From assembly GCA_016218665.1 (NCBI GenBank), contig JACRDI010000024.1, positions 1-64,000 on the forward strand: a stretch of DNA of 64,000 nt, written 5' to 3'. Made by a program: the position numbers and the translations under genes. The notes beneath the pieces are model-generated. The model had not been told where the DNA came from, searched no databases, and saw only the letters and a program-made list of their open reading frames with translations. Shown piece by piece: positions 39,973 through 50,405 of this stretch. The stretch's first letter is position 1; each line of letters begins with the position of its first letter. The DNA comes from Desulfovibrio sp. (GTDB lineage: Bacteria > Desulfobacterota > Desulfovibrionia > Desulfovibrionales > Desulfovibrionaceae).

Positions 39973-40443
39973 TTAGATCTGGGCGGCCACGCGGGCGGTT
40001 TCGAGCATGGCCATGGCGGCGTCCACGCCCTTGTTGCCGGCCTTGCTGCCCGCGCGCTCGATGGCCTGCTCCAGGTTGTCCGTGGTGAGCACGCCGAAGC
40101 CCAGCGGCATCGCATACTCCATGCTCACGGCGGCCAGGCCCTTGGCGCACTCGTTCACCACCACGTCGAAGTGGGGGGTGGCTCCGCGGATGACCGCGCC
40201 CACGCAGACGATGCCGTCGTACTTGCCGGATGCGGCCAGCTTCTTGGCGATGACCGGCATCTCGAAGGCGCCGGGGATCTTCACCAGCACCAGGTCCTCG
40301 CGGCTGGCTCCGTGGCGCACCAGGGCGTCAACCGCGCCGCCGATGAGCTTGTCCACGATGAAGTCGTTGAAGCGGCTGGCCACGATGGCCACCTTGAGGC
40401 CCTTGGCGTCGAGCTGTCCCTCGATGGTCTTGATGTGGGGCAT
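39973..40443 (-). CDS. ribH: 6,7-dimethyl-8-ribityllumazine synthase
   Basis: The 156-residue protein shows the lumazine synthase motifs: [46 protein letters not shown] and [12 protein letters not shown]. It condenses the ribityl pyrimidine with dihydroxybutanone phosphate in riboflavin synthesis. It follows ribBA, which makes the latter substrate. Confidence 0.97.
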   Translation of the reverse strand: MPHIKTIEGQLDAKGLKVAIVASRFNDFIVDKLIGGAVDALVRHGASREDLVLVKIPGAFEMPVIAKKLAASGKYDGIVCVGAVIRGATPHFDVVVNECAKGLAAVSMEYAMPLGFGVLTTDNLEQAIERAGSKAGNKGVDAAMAMLETARVAAQI

Positions 40444-40470
40444 GTCGTCCTCCGTATATGGTCGGAAGTG

Positions 40471-41688
<1,218 letters not shown>

Positions 41689-41805
41689 GGATGAACCTCT
41701 CTCTTTCCTCATTGGCGCGGCGCGGTGGATGGCGCGTCCTGGCCGGATTCTCAAACAACGGAACCAATTCGCTTAGCCCAAAAAGCCGCGGCTGTGAAGG
41801 GCGAA

Positions 41806-41834
41806 ATTGTGCCTTGAAATACGGACGGTTGAAA
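41806..41834 (-). promoter_or_regulatory. Weak sigma-70-like promoter before ribBA
   Basis: On the minus strand TTTCAA (41834-41829) and CACAAT (41811-41806) are 17 bp apart, about 120 bases before the ribBA start. Both boxes are only partial matches. Confidence 0.3.
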
Positions 41835-41975
41835 GGCGAAGGCCGCACTTGCCCGGACAGGGGGGGGCGGCGCGGCCTCGCAGGGGGTGTGCGGCTGCGG
41901 GTGTTTTTCCCGCAGGGAGGGAGCGTGGGCGGGCCCTTGGGCCGGGGCTCGGGGCGGGGGGCCTCACGCTCGCCG

Positions 41976-43178
41976 CTATTGGCAGCCCTTGTTCAGGGCC
42001 GCCAAAGACGAGGCCAGGCTGGAGAGCCCGGACGAACGCGCGAACAGCACCGGCTTCATGCTGCCCTTGCACATGCGCTTCACCAGGGCGCAGGCCTCGT
42101 GGCTCACGCAGTCCACGGGGCAGACCACGGCGTCGGCCTTCGAGAGCAGCTGCTGCAAGCGTTGCGACGACTGCTCAAGCCCGCCGTCGTGGTGCAGCAC
42201 CTCGCAGCCGAAGCGCTCGCCCAGGAGCCTGTATTGGCTCTTGAGCCCGCTTCTGCCGCCCACGTAGAGCACGCACTTGCCGCGCAGATGCGGGCAGGGG
42301 CAGGCCTCCGGGTGCTCGCACGCGCCGCCGCAGGGCGGCTTGGGCTGCAGGCCCCCCAGCAGGGCCAGCTCCAGGGCGTCCACCTCGCGGTCACGTTCGG
42401 CCAGCTGGGCGCGCAAGCAGGACTCCTCTCGGTAGCCGCTCTCGATGAGCAGCGCCTGGCGGCGGCCCTCGGCCTGGGCCACCACAAGTCGGTCCTGCAG
42501 ATCCTCCAGCTGGGCGGACAGGACCTCGCGGGCGCGCTCCAGCTCGGCGATGCTGCCGGCCTCCAGCAGTTCCCGCAGGGAGAGGCGTTCGCGCTCGGCC
42601 TTTTCGCGGCGGGCGCGCTCGGCCGCCAGCTCGCGCTCCTGTTCCTGGGCGCGGCGCTTCCATACGGCCACGGCGTCGCGCAGCACGGTCTTGCGCTCGG
42701 CCAGGGCGGTGGTCAGCTGCTCCACCCTGGCCTGGGCCTCGGCCAGGCGGCGCAGATCGGCCCGGGTGCTGGCGCCCACCAGGTGCGAGAGCATGTGCAC
42801 CTCGCCGTAGACCTGGGCCAGCAGCTTCCCGCTGGCGCCCTGGTGGCGCATGATGGACCAGAACGCGCCGGGGATGTCGCCCGCGTCGGCCATCTCGGTC
42901 CACAGGGCCCAGAGGGCGTCGTCGCCCTCGGCCCTGGCGAAGCGCTTCATCTGCCGGGCGAACTTGCGGTCCAAAAACTTCTGCACGATCTTGGCAGGCG
43001 TGGCGGGCTGTCTGGCCAGGGTGACGAAGGCCCCATGCAGTTCGTAGTCCGACGCGCCGTCGGGCATGAGCAGCTGCACGCGGGAGGCCAGCTTGCGCAG
43101 CTCCGCGGTGCTGAGGCAGGTGCCGATGATGGGGCAGTGGTAGTCCTGGTGGTCCCACATGTTCCGTTTGAGCAGCAT
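41976..43178 (-). CDS. DUF2325 protein with coiled coil and Cys-rich knot
   Basis: The 400-residue protein has an N-terminal helical region starting CPIIGTCLSTAELRKLA, a long coiled coil (about 145-265), a Cys-rich segment (CGGACEHPEACPCPHLRGKC) and a C-terminal DUF2325 domain (VLYVGGRSGLKSQYRLLGER to the end). Known DUF2325 proteins are uncharacterised. The cysteines suggest metal or Fe-S binding. A Fur-box-like sequence in its promoter points to iron control. It lies upstream of ribBA on the same strand, about 290 bases away. Confidence 0.75.
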   Translation of the reverse strand: MLLKRNMWDHQDYHCPIIGTCLSTAELRKLASRVQLLMPDGASDYELHGAFVTLARQPATPAKIVQKFLDRKFARQMKRFARAEGDDALWALWTEMADAGDIPGAFWSIMRHQGASGKLLAQVYGEVHMLSHLVGASTRADLRRLAEAQARVEQLTTALAERKTVLRDAVAVWKRRAQEQERELAAERARREKAERERLSLRELLEAGSIAELERAREVLSAQLEDLQDRLVVAQAEGRRQALLIESGYREESCLRAQLAERDREVDALELALLGGLQPKPPCGGACEHPEACPCPHLRGKCVLYVGGRSGLKSQYRLLGERFGCEVLHHDGGLEQSSQRLQQLLSKADAVVCPVDCVSHEACALVKRMCKGSMKPVLFARSSGLSSLASSLAALNKGCQ

Positions 43179-43280
43179 GTCTCCTCCTTTGTCGGAGCGT
43201 GGCCCGGCCGCGAAAGGGGGCGGAGCCGGTCCGTTTTCGGTCAGGGAAATTCAGGTCCGCGAAGCATGGGCCCCTGTCTA

Positions 43281-43304
43281 ATTGAAAATGAAGTTCAATG
43301 TCAA
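43281..43304 (-). promoter_or_regulatory. Fur-box-like operator between -35 and -10 of the DUF2325 gene
   Basis: ATTGAAAATGAAGTTCAAT (43281-43299) has inverted ends ATTGAA/TTCAAT and matches the TTGAAAATnATTTTCAA pattern of delta-proteobacterial Fur sites in most positions. On the minus strand TTGACA (43304-43299) directly precedes it, so the site covers the spacer of that promoter. The -10 box (TTAGAC) is poor. Confidence 0.55.
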
Positions 43305-43459
43305 TTCGTATTGCGAAGCTTTTCGCAGCGAGGTTTTCTGTTCATGATTCCGCATGGCATTGCAGCATGGGCCAGCCTGGGGAGGCCGGCCCGGCATTTG
43401 GCCTTGGGCGCGATTGGTGCTACCAGGGGCAACAACACTTTGCGAAGCGGGAGATTTTC

Positions 43460-44005
43460 ATGAGCGACGCCCTGGTCATCATCGACATCCAGAACGACTA
43501 CTTCCCCGGCGGGGCCATGGAGCTGGAAGGAGCGGAGGAGGCCGGCCGGGCGGCCGCGGGCCTGCTCTCGCGCTTCCGCGCGGCCGGGCTGCCCGTCATA
43601 CATGTGCGGCACGAGAGCGTGCGCCCCGGCTCCACCTTCTTCCTGCCCGGCACCCCCGGCGCGGACATCCACCCCCTTGTGGCGCCGCAGCCGGGCGAGA
43701 CGGTCATCACCAAGCACTTTCCCAACTCCTTCCGCGAGACGCCGCTGCTTGAGATTCTGCGCGGATTTTCCGCCACACGGTTGACCATCTGCGGCATGAT
43801 GACGCATATGTGCGTGGATACCGGGGTGCGCGCGGCCTTCGACCTGGGCTTCTCCTGCCGCCTTGCGGCGGACGCCTGCGCCACGCGGGCGCTCTCCTTC
43901 GGCGGGCGTGCCGTGGCCGCGGCCGATGTGCAGGCCGCCTACCTGGCCGCCCTGGGCGCGGTATTCGCCCAGGTGGCGCCGGCCTCGGAACTGACGTTGC
44001 CGTAA
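43460..44005 (+). CDS. Isochorismatase-family cysteine hydrolase
   Basis: The 181-residue protein shows the triad Asp (VIIDIQNDYFPGG), Lys (VITKHFPNSF) and Cys (ICGMMTHMCVDTGVRAA). It resembles nicotinamidase-like and cinA-like amidohydrolases of this family; the substrate is open. GCGGGAG precedes the ATG. It heads the rightward run that continues through a lipoprotein and the cbi genes. Confidence 0.87.
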   Translation: MSDALVIIDIQNDYFPGGAMELEGAEEAGRAAAGLLSRFRAAGLPVIHVRHESVRPGSTFFLPGTPGADIHPLVAPQPGETVITKHFPNSFRETPLLEILRGFSATRLTICGMMTHMCVDTGVRAAFDLGFSCRLAADACATRALSFGGRAVAAADVQAAYLAALGAVFAQVAPASELTLP

Positions 44006-44036
44006 GCCCGGCCAAAGCAAAACCGTGAGGTCATCC

Positions 44037-44270
44037 ATGCGCGCCAAAGCCTTGTCCGCCTGCCTGTTCCTGCTGCTGCTCTCCGGCTGCCTGCCCAAGA
44101 ACAAGGACTGGACCCACCCCCAGGTGGCCAATCCCCGCAAGGAGGACCAGCTGTTCCAGGAGGACAGCGCCTTCTGCGAGGGCAAGGCGGGCCCGGAGCT
44201 GCAAGGCCAGGAGCGCCAGAAGGCCCTGGACGCCTGCCTGGCCCGCCTTGGCTGGCAGCGCAAGGAGTAG
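44037..44270 (+). CDS. Small lipoprotein, unknown function
   Basis: The 77-residue product has a lipoprotein signal peptide with lipobox LLLSGC (Cys18). A short polar region with two more cysteines follows (SAFCEGKAG, LDACLARLGW), which could form a disulfide. GTGAGG is well placed for the inner ATG, which was preferred over a GTG twelve bases upstream. It sits between the cysteine hydrolase and the SDR/DUF2867 gene, which starts five bases later. Confidence 0.7.
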   Translation: MRAKALSACLFLLLLSGCLPKNKDWTHPQVANPRKEDQLFQEDSAFCEGKAGPELQGQERQKALDACLARLGWQRKE

Positions 44271-44274
44271 GGCG

Positions 44275-45858
44275 ATGGAGCCCGGCACAGTCTTTGTCGC
44301 GGGCGCCACGGGCTACGTTGGCGGGCGGCTGGTGCCGCTGCTGCTGGCGCGCGGCTACACGGTGCACGCGGGCGTGCGCAGTCCGCGCAAGCTGGCGGCG
44401 CGGCCCTGGGGCGCGCACCCCAATCTGCGCGCCCTGCCCGCGGACGTCACCGATCAGGACAGCCTGGCCGTGGCCATGCGCGGCTGCCAGACGGCCTTCT
44501 ACCTCGTGCACTCCATGGGCGCCGGGGGCGACTTCGCCCAGGCCGACCGCGAGGCCGCGCGCAACATGGCCCAGGCGGCGGCGCGCGCCGGGGTCTCGCG
44601 CATCATCTATTTGAGCGGCCTGGGCGAAACCGAGGGCGGCGAGGAGCAGGGCCTTTCCGAGCACCTGCGCTCCCGCTCGGAGGTGGGGCGCATCCTGGCC
44701 GAGGGGCCGGTGCCCGTCACCGTGCTGCGCGCGGCGGTCATCCTGGGTTCGGGCAGCGCCTCCTTCGAGATCATCCGCAACCTGGTGGAGCGCCTGCCCC
44801 TGATGATCACCCCGCGCTGGGTGCGCACGCGCTGCCAGCCCATCGCCATCACCAACGTGCTGGGCTACCTGCTGGGCTGCCTGGAGAACCCGGCCACCGC
44901 CGGGCTGACCCTGGACATCGGCGGGCCGGACGTCATCACCTACGGCGAGCTGTTCCGCATCTACGCCCGCGCCGCCGGCATCCGCGCGCCGCTCATCGTC
45001 CCGGTGCCGCTTCTGTCGCCCACCTTGAGCGCCTTCTGGGTCAACCTCATCACTCCGGTGCCCGCGCACATCGTGCGGCCCCTCATCGAGGGCCTCAAGA
45101 ACGAGGTGGTCTGCCGCGACAGGCGCATCCTGGACCTGGTGCCGCAGGAGCTGCTCTCCTGCCGCGACGCCATCGCCCAGGCGCTTTCCGAGGCCAGGCA
45201 GGGACCGGTGCCCAGCTGCTGCCACGACGCCGGGAACGCCTGCGCGCCGGACTTCCTGGCCGCCCGCGTGGGCCGGGAGACCTGCCCGGCCGAGTGGTCC
45301 AAGGCGGGCGACGCGCCCTATGCCGGGGGCACGCTCTTCACGGCGGACTACTTCGCCACCCTGGACGCCCCGCGCGAGCGCGTGTGGGACGCCGTGGTCC
45401 GCATCGGCGGCGAGAGGGGCTGGTACGCGGGCGACCTGCTCTGGCGCATCCGCGGCCTGGCGGACAAGCTCGTCGGCGGGCCGGGGCACATGCGCGGCCG
45501 CCGCGACCCGGAGCGCATCGGCCCCGGCGACGCCCTGGACTTCTGGCGCGTGCTGGACGTGCAGACCGGAGTGCGCCTGCTGCTGCTGGCGGAGATGAAG
45601 GTGCCCGGCGCGGCCACCCTGGAGCTGCGTCTGCGGTCCGTGCCGCTGCCGGTGCCCCTGGACGACCGCGGAGGCACGCGGCTTGAGCTCTACACCAGCT
45701 TCCGCCCGCGCGGCCTGTGGGGGCTGCTTTACTGGTGGAGCATGTACCCGGCCCACGGGCTGCTCTTTCCCGCCATGCTGCGGAACATGGCCCGTGCGGC
45801 GCACGCGCCCCTGCTGGAGGGCCCCGCGAAAATCCCGCCGCGGCCCGGAGTGCTGTAG
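44275..45858 (+). CDS. SDR/NmrA-type NAD(P)-binding protein fused to DUF2867
   Basis: The 527-residue protein starts with a Rossmann domain (VFVAGATGYVGGRLVPLLLARG; about 1-300) of the atypical short-chain dehydrogenase type. It ends in a DUF2867 domain (about 345-510: TLFTADYFATLDAPRERVWDAVVRIGG, LRGLWGLLYWWSMYPAHGL). This two-domain architecture is widespread but uncharacterised; lipid or quinone-related roles have been suggested for some relatives. The gene lies six bases before cbiD. Confidence 0.83.
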   Translation: MEPGTVFVAGATGYVGGRLVPLLLARGYTVHAGVRSPRKLAARPWGAHPNLRALPADVTDQDSLAVAMRGCQTAFYLVHSMGAGGDFAQADREAARNMAQAAARAGVSRIIYLSGLGETEGGEEQGLSEHLRSRSEVGRILAEGPVPVTVLRAAVILGSGSASFEIIRNLVERLPLMITPRWVRTRCQPIAITNVLGYLLGCLENPATAGLTLDIGGPDVITYGELFRIYARAAGIRAPLIVPVPLLSPTLSAFWVNLITPVPAHIVRPLIEGLKNEVVCRDRRILDLVPQELLSCRDAIAQALSEARQGPVPSCCHDAGNACAPDFLAARVGRETCPAEWSKAGDAPYAGGTLFTADYFATLDAPRERVWDAVVRIGGERGWYAGDLLWRIRGLADKLVGGPGHMRGRRDPERIGPGDALDFWRVLDVQTGVRLLLLAEMKVPGAATLELRLRSVPLPVPLDDRGGTRLELYTSFRPRGLWGLLYWWSMYPAHGLLFPAMLRNMARAAHAPLLEGPAKIPPRPGVL

Positions 45859-45864
45859 CCCCGC

Positions 45865-47106
45865 ATGAGCAAAGACCGCCAGACTTCCACACGCACCTCC
45901 CTGCGTACTGGCCCGCGCGCGCGCCTGCGGGAGGGCTTCACCACGGGCTCTGCCGCTGCCGCGGCCGCACGGGCGGCCACGCTGTTCGCCCTGACCGGGG
46001 AGCGCCCCGCCACGGTGGACATCCCCTTGCCGCCCCCGCACCCTCCGCACGAGGGCCGGCTGTCCATCCCCGTGGCCGCCGTGGCCGAGGACGGCCTGGG
46101 CGTGCGCGCCGCGGTGGTCAAGGACGGCGGCGACGACCCGGACGCCACCCATGGCGCGCGCATCGAGGCCCACGTGACCCTGGACCCGGCCTTTTCCGGC
46201 GTGGGCCCGCACGTGCTCATCGGCGGCGGGCGCGGGGTGGGGCGGGTGACGCTGCCGGGCCTGCCCGTGGCCGTGGGCCAGGCGGCCATCAACCCCGGCC
46301 CCATGGAGCAGATCCGCGCGGCCGTGCTGGAGGTGCTGCCGGAGGATTTCAAGGGCATCGCCCTGGTGGTGGTGGAGGTGCCGGAGGGCGAGGAGCGCGC
46401 CCGGCACACCCTGAATCCGCGCCTGGGCATCATCGGCGGCATATCCATCCTGGGCACGGGTGGCATTGTGCGGCCCTACAGCCACGGGGCCTGGGCCGAG
46501 TGCGTGGCGCGCAGCCTGGACGTGGCCCGCGCGGCCGGGCAGGCTTGCGCCGTCATGACCACGGGGCGGCGCAGCGAACGCCTGTTCCTGGAGGCGCACC
46601 CCTTTGCGCCGGAGGTCTGTCTCGTCCAGGCGGCGGACTTCTACGCCCATTCCCTGGTCGCGGCGGCGGAGCGCGGCTTCTCCACCGTCGTCTGGGCGGT
46701 GTTCTTCGGCAAGCTGGTGAAGCAGGCCCAGGGCTTCGCCAACACCCACGCGCGCAGCGCCGAGCTGGATTTCTCCCTGCTGGCCGCGCGGGCCGTGCAG
46801 GCGGGCGCGGACCAGGCCGCGCGGGAGGCCATCGCCGGGGCCAACACAGCGGCCCAGGCCCTGGCGCTGGTGCCCGCCGGCGTGGCCGCTCGGCTCACGG
46901 CCCTGCTGGCGGCCGACGCCAAGGCCGCCGCCGCACGGCACCTGCGGGAGGCCGGAGCGCCCGCCCTGGACGTGCGCTACATCGTGTTCGCCCTGGACGG
47001 GGAAAGCGCCCCGGACCGGGCCGGGAATATCCTCTACGCCGATGGGATTGCGCCGACGCTGTTTTCCCCCGCCGCCCCTCTTCACCCCGGAGCCGGTTCG
47101 CGATAA
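45865..47106 (+). CDS. cbiD: Cobalt-precorrin-5B C1-methyltransferase
   Basis: The 413-residue protein matches CbiD: LREGFTTGSAAAAAA near the N-terminus, VVKDGGDDPDATHG, GVGRVTLPGLPVAVGQAAINPGP and IIGGISILGTGGIVRP. It adds the C1 methyl during anaerobic corrin ring contraction. It heads the cbiD-ET-G-H block. Confidence 0.95.
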   Translation: MSKDRQTSTRTSLRTGPRARLREGFTTGSAAAAAARAATLFALTGERPATVDIPLPPPHPPHEGRLSIPVAAVAEDGLGVRAAVVKDGGDDPDATHGARIEAHVTLDPAFSGVGPHVLIGGGRGVGRVTLPGLPVAVGQAAINPGPMEQIRAAVLEVLPEDFKGIALVVVEVPEGEERARHTLNPRLGIIGGISILGTGGIVRPYSHGAWAECVARSLDVARAAGQACAVMTTGRRSERLFLEAHPFAPEVCLVQAADFYAHSLVAAAERGFSTVVWAVFFGKLVKQAQGFANTHARSAELDFSLLAARAVQAGADQAAREAIAGANTAAQALALVPAGVAARLTALLAADAKAAAARHLREAGAPALDVRYIVFALDGESAPDRAGNILYADGIAPTLFSPAAPLHPGAGSR

Positions 47107-47115
47107 GGGAACCTC

Positions 47116-48351
47116 ATGTTCGACAAGTGCCAGAACCCCGTCCATGTCGTTGGCCTGCGGCCAGGGGCCCTGACCCCGCCCGCCGGAGTGGAGGACATCC
47201 TTGCCCGCGCCCAGGTGCTGGTGGCCGGGCGCAGGCTGCTGGAGGCCGCCCCGCGCTGCTGCCAGCCGGAGCGGGCCATCGCCGTGGCCGGGGCCCTCTC
47301 CCCCATCCTGGAGGAGATCGCCCGGGAGCGCGCCGCCGGCAAGGCCGTGGTGGTGCTGGCCGATGGCGACCCCCTGTTCTTCGGCCTGGGCAAGCGCCTC
47401 ATCGAGGCCCTGGGCGCACCGTGCGTGGTGGTGCACCCCAACCTGTGCACCCTGCAGATGGCAGCGGCCCGCGTGGGCCTGCCCTGGCACGACGTGCGCG
47501 TGGTCTCGCTCCATGGCCGCAAGGACTTCACCCCGCTTTTCGCCGCCCTGGCCCGCTTCGAGCGCATCGCCGTGTTCACCGACCCGGAAAACGGCCCGGC
47601 GGCCATCGCCCAGGCGCTGCTTGAACGCGGCGTGGTGGACGCCCAGCTCCTTGTGCTGGAAAACCTGGGCGAGGCCGGGGAGACCGCCCGCCGCCTGCGC
47701 CTGGAGGAGGCCTGGGACCTGCCCTTCTCGGACCTGAACCTGGTGCTGGTGGAGCGCACCGCGCCCCCGGAGATCCCGCTCATGCTGGGCATCCCGGATC
47801 ACTACTATTTTCACGAGAAGGGCCTCATCACCAAGATGGCCGTGCGCGCCACGGGCCTGGCCATGCTGGGCGTCCTGCCGGACTCCGTGGTCTGGGACCT
47901 GGGCGCGGGCTGCGGCTCCGTGGCCATCGAGGCCTCGCACCTGGCGCAGGAGGGCAAGGTCTTCGCCGTGGAGCGCGAGCCCAGGCGCGCGGCCATGGTC
48001 CGCGAGAACGTGCGGCGCATAGGGGCCTGGCTGGTGGAAACCGTGCAGGGCGAGATGCCCGAGAGCCTGGTGGAGCTGCCGGACCCGGACCGCGTGTTCA
48101 TCGGCGGCGGCCTGGGCGAGAACACCCGCACCCTGGCCCACGCCTGCCGCAGGCTCAAGCCCGGCGGGCGCATCGTGGTGCACGCCATCCTGCTCGACAC
48201 CCTCATGCGCGTGAAGGACTATTTCCAGACCCACAACTGGACCTTCGGCGTTTCCCAGCTGCAGGCCAGCCACGCCGACCGCCTGGGGGGCGACTTCATG
48301 CTGCGGGCCCAGAACCCGGTGTTCATCATCTGGGCGGAAAAGCGCGAGTGA
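47116..48351 (+). CDS. cbiET: Fused CbiE-CbiT precorrin C5,C15-methyltransferase/decarboxylase
   Basis: The 411-residue protein joins a CbiE-type tetrapyrrole methylase (about 1-205, ADGDPLFFGLGKRL) to a CbiT-type class I methyltransferase (about 225-411, SVVWDLGAGCGSVAIEAS). This is the same fusion as CobL. It methylates C5 and C15 and decarboxylates the C12 acetate. It overlaps the next gene by four bases (GTGA). Confidence 0.93.
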   Translation: MFDKCQNPVHVVGLRPGALTPPAGVEDILARAQVLVAGRRLLEAAPRCCQPERAIAVAGALSPILEEIARERAAGKAVVVLADGDPLFFGLGKRLIEALGAPCVVVHPNLCTLQMAAARVGLPWHDVRVVSLHGRKDFTPLFAALARFERIAVFTDPENGPAAIAQALLERGVVDAQLLVLENLGEAGETARRLRLEEAWDLPFSDLNLVLVERTAPPEIPLMLGIPDHYYFHEKGLITKMAVRATGLAMLGVLPDSVVWDLGAGCGSVAIEASHLAQEGKVFAVEREPRRAAMVRENVRRIGAWLVETVQGEMPESLVELPDPDRVFIGGGLGENTRTLAHACRRLKPGGRIVVHAILLDTLMRVKDYFQTHNWTFGVSQLQASHADRLGGDFMLRAQNPVFIIWAEKRE

Positions 48352-49445
48352 GCGCGGGCGCGCCCATGTCCGAGACCTCCGCATCCCCGCCGGTTTCGCC
48401 GGCACCGCGCACGGCCCTGTACGCCTTCAGCGCCGCCGGGCTCGAACTGGCCCTGCGCCTGGCCGGGCCGCTTCAGGCTGCGGTTTACGCCCCGCTGCGC
48501 CTGGCCTGCGCCGGCGCCATAGCCTTTGACGACCTGGCCGCGCTCATGGCCGAGACCTTTGCGCGCTATGAGCGCCACGTGTTCGTGGGCGCCACGGGCA
48601 TCGCCGTGCGGGCCATCGCCCCGCACCTGCGCGGCAAGACGCTGGATCCGGCCGTGGCGGTCATCGACCTGGCAGGGCGCTTCGCCGTGAGCCTGGTCTC
48701 CGGCCACGCGGGCGGGGCCAACGCCCTTGCCCGGGAGCTGGCGCGCCTCACCGGGGCCACGGCCGTCATCACCACGGGCACGGACGTTTCCGGCCTGCCG
48801 GGCGTGGACGAGCTGGCCGCGTCCAAGGGCATGGCGGTGGAGAACGCGGGCGCTGTGAAGGCCGTCTCCGCCGCGCTGCTGGAGGGCCGGCCCGTGCAGG
48901 TGTTCGATCCCGAAGGCCGGCTGCTGGGCGGCGAGGACGCGGGCGGGCTTTTCGCGTCCACCCGGCCGGAGGACTGGGACGCGGACGCCCCCGGCGTGTG
49001 GTGCCACTGGGCGTCCGGCGGGGAGTTTCCGCTGACCTTCCGCGCCTATCCGCGCTGCCTGTGCCTGGGCCTGGGCAGCCGCAAGGGCGCGGCGGAACGG
49101 ACGATTGTTGCGCACGTCACGCGCGTGTTTGCGCAGCATTCCCTGGCCCCCCAGAGCGTGCGGGCCGTGGGCACGGCAAGCATAAAGCGCGATGATCCGG
49201 GCATTTGCGCAGCGGCCAGGGCCCTTGGTCCGGAAGTTGTATTTTTCGAGGCGGAAGCCCTGGCGGAAGTGGAAACCGCCGGGCAGTCCGAGACGGTGCG
49301 GCGGCGCGTGGGCACCGGCAGCGTGTGCGAGGCCGCGGCCTTGCTGCTGTCCGGGGCGGACGAGCCGCTGGTGGCCAAGACCAAGGGCGAGGGCGTCACC
49401 TGCGCGGTGGCGCTCATGCCGATTCCGGGAGTGCAAGGAGAGTAA
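48348..49445 (+). CDS. cbiG: Cobalt-precorrin-5A hydrolase
   Basis: The 365-residue protein has the CbiG layout: an N-terminal domain with FVGATGIAVRAIAPHL, LVSGHAGGANALARELA, and the C-terminal CLGLGSRKGA and GVTCAVALMPIPG. It opens the lactone of precorrin-5A and releases acetaldehyde. The start is taken as the GTG overlapping the cbiET stop; an ATG 18 bases later is possible. Confidence 0.9.
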   Translation: MSAGAPMSETSASPPVSPAPRTALYAFSAAGLELALRLAGPLQAAVYAPLRLACAGAIAFDDLAALMAETFARYERHVFVGATGIAVRAIAPHLRGKTLDPAVAVIDLAGRFAVSLVSGHAGGANALARELARLTGATAVITTGTDVSGLPGVDELAASKGMAVENAGAVKAVSAALLEGRPVQVFDPEGRLLGGEDAGGLFASTRPEDWDADAPGVWCHWASGGEFPLTFRAYPRCLCLGLGSRKGAAERTIVAHVTRVFAQHSLAPQSVRAVGTASIKRDDPGICAAARALGPEVVFFEAEALAEVETAGQSETVRRRVGTGSVCEAAALLLSGADEPLVAKTKGEGVTCAVALMPIPGVQGE

Positions 49446-50240
49446 GTGGACAGGCGCATCACTGTTGTGGGGCTCGGCCCCGGGGACGCGGCCCTTCTGC
49501 CGCCCATGGCCAGGGAGGCCCTTTCGCGGGCAGGGGCCATCGTGGGCTACAAGGGCTACATCGAACTGCTGGAGCCGGAGTTGCTGCACGGGCGGCAGGT
49601 GCTCTCCACGGGCATGACAGGCGAGGTGGAACGCTGCAACGCGGCCATCGACCTGGCGGTTTCCGGCGTGGAGACGGTGGTGGTCTCCAGCGGCGACGCG
49701 GGCGTGTACGCCATGTCCGGCCTGGTGCTGGAGCTTCTGGAGGCGCGCGGGCTGCTGGACGCCGTCCGCTTCGAGGTGATGCCGGGCATTCCGGCCCTGT
49801 GCGCGGCGGCCGCGCTTCTGGGCGCTCCGCTCATGCACGACTTCGCCGTCATCAGCCTGTCCGACCTGCTCACCCCCTGGGAGCTCATCGAACGGCGGCT
49901 GGCTGCCGCGGCCGCGGCGGACTTTGTGGTGGTGCTGTACAATCCCCGTTCCGGCAGGCGGAAGGACCAGCTGCCCAGGGCCATGGAGATCCTCTCGGCC
50001 TCTCGGCCGGGAACGACCCCGGTGGGCCTGGTGAAGCGGGCCTTCCGGCCCGGGCAGGAGGTCCTCGCCACCACCCTGGCCGCCCTGGATGCGCAGGCCG
50101 TGGACATGCAGAGCATTCTGGTGGTGGGCAACGCCTCCACCAGGCTTGTGCGCGGTCGTGGCGGGGAGCGCATGCTCACCCCGCGCGGCTACGCCGGAAA
50201 GTACGCACTCGTCCAGGGCGAAGAGGCCGCAGGCTCGTGA
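49446..50240 (+). CDS. cbiH: Precorrin-3B / cobalt-factor III C17-methyltransferase
   Basis: The 264-residue SAM-dependent tetrapyrrole methylase shows VVGLGPGDAALL, VVVSSGDAGVYAMSGLV, VMPGIPALCAAAALLG and VVVLYNPRSGRR, the usual CbiH/CobJ motifs. It methylates C17 and contracts the ring. It begins with GTG immediately after the cbiG stop and ends the cobalamin block. Confidence 0.93.
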   Translation: MDRRITVVGLGPGDAALLPPMAREALSRAGAIVGYKGYIELLEPELLHGRQVLSTGMTGEVERCNAAIDLAVSGVETVVVSSGDAGVYAMSGLVLELLEARGLLDAVRFEVMPGIPALCAAAALLGAPLMHDFAVISLSDLLTPWELIERRLAAAAAADFVVVLYNPRSGRRKDQLPRAMEILSASRPGTTPVGLVKRAFRPGQEVLATTLAALDAQAVDMQSILVVGNASTRLVRGRGGERMLTPRGYAGKYALVQGEEAAGS

Positions 50241-50330
50241 AAAAAATCCCGGAAAAGTGGGCCCCCTCCCTTGCCAGGAAGCGCCGTTTGGGAGTATCTG
50301 AGTAACGTTCGTCTCGGAATGCCTCCCTGG

Positions 50331-50358
50331 TTGCAACAGTGAGGGGCTTCCATAAGGC
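50331..50358 (+). promoter_or_regulatory. Possible promoter of the cytochrome c3 gene
   Basis: TTGCAA (50331-50336) and TAAGGC (50353-50358) lie 16 bp apart, about 50 bases before the ATG. The gene is separated from cbiH by 165 bases, so its own promoter is expected. Confidence 0.35.
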
Positions 50359-50405
50359 TAGTGGTAGAGTGGAGTTCTCACATACGAGAAGGAGGATTGA
50401 GGAGC

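Noticed and set aside
41895-41915. CTGCGGG/CCCGCAG hairpin downstream of the DUF2325 gene as terminator
   Set aside because: The T run lies in the loop, not after the stem, so it is not a standard terminator in either direction.
41689-41975. Possible FMN riboswitch upstream of ribBA
   Set aside because: None of the conserved RFN boxes could be found in this stretch on the relevant strand.
43939-48405. A very long open frame on the minus strand opposite the cobalamin genes
   Set aside because: It mirrors the codon bias of the GC-rich genes on the plus strand. Its translation is His/Gly/Gln-rich with no domains, while the plus strand shows intact cbi proteins.
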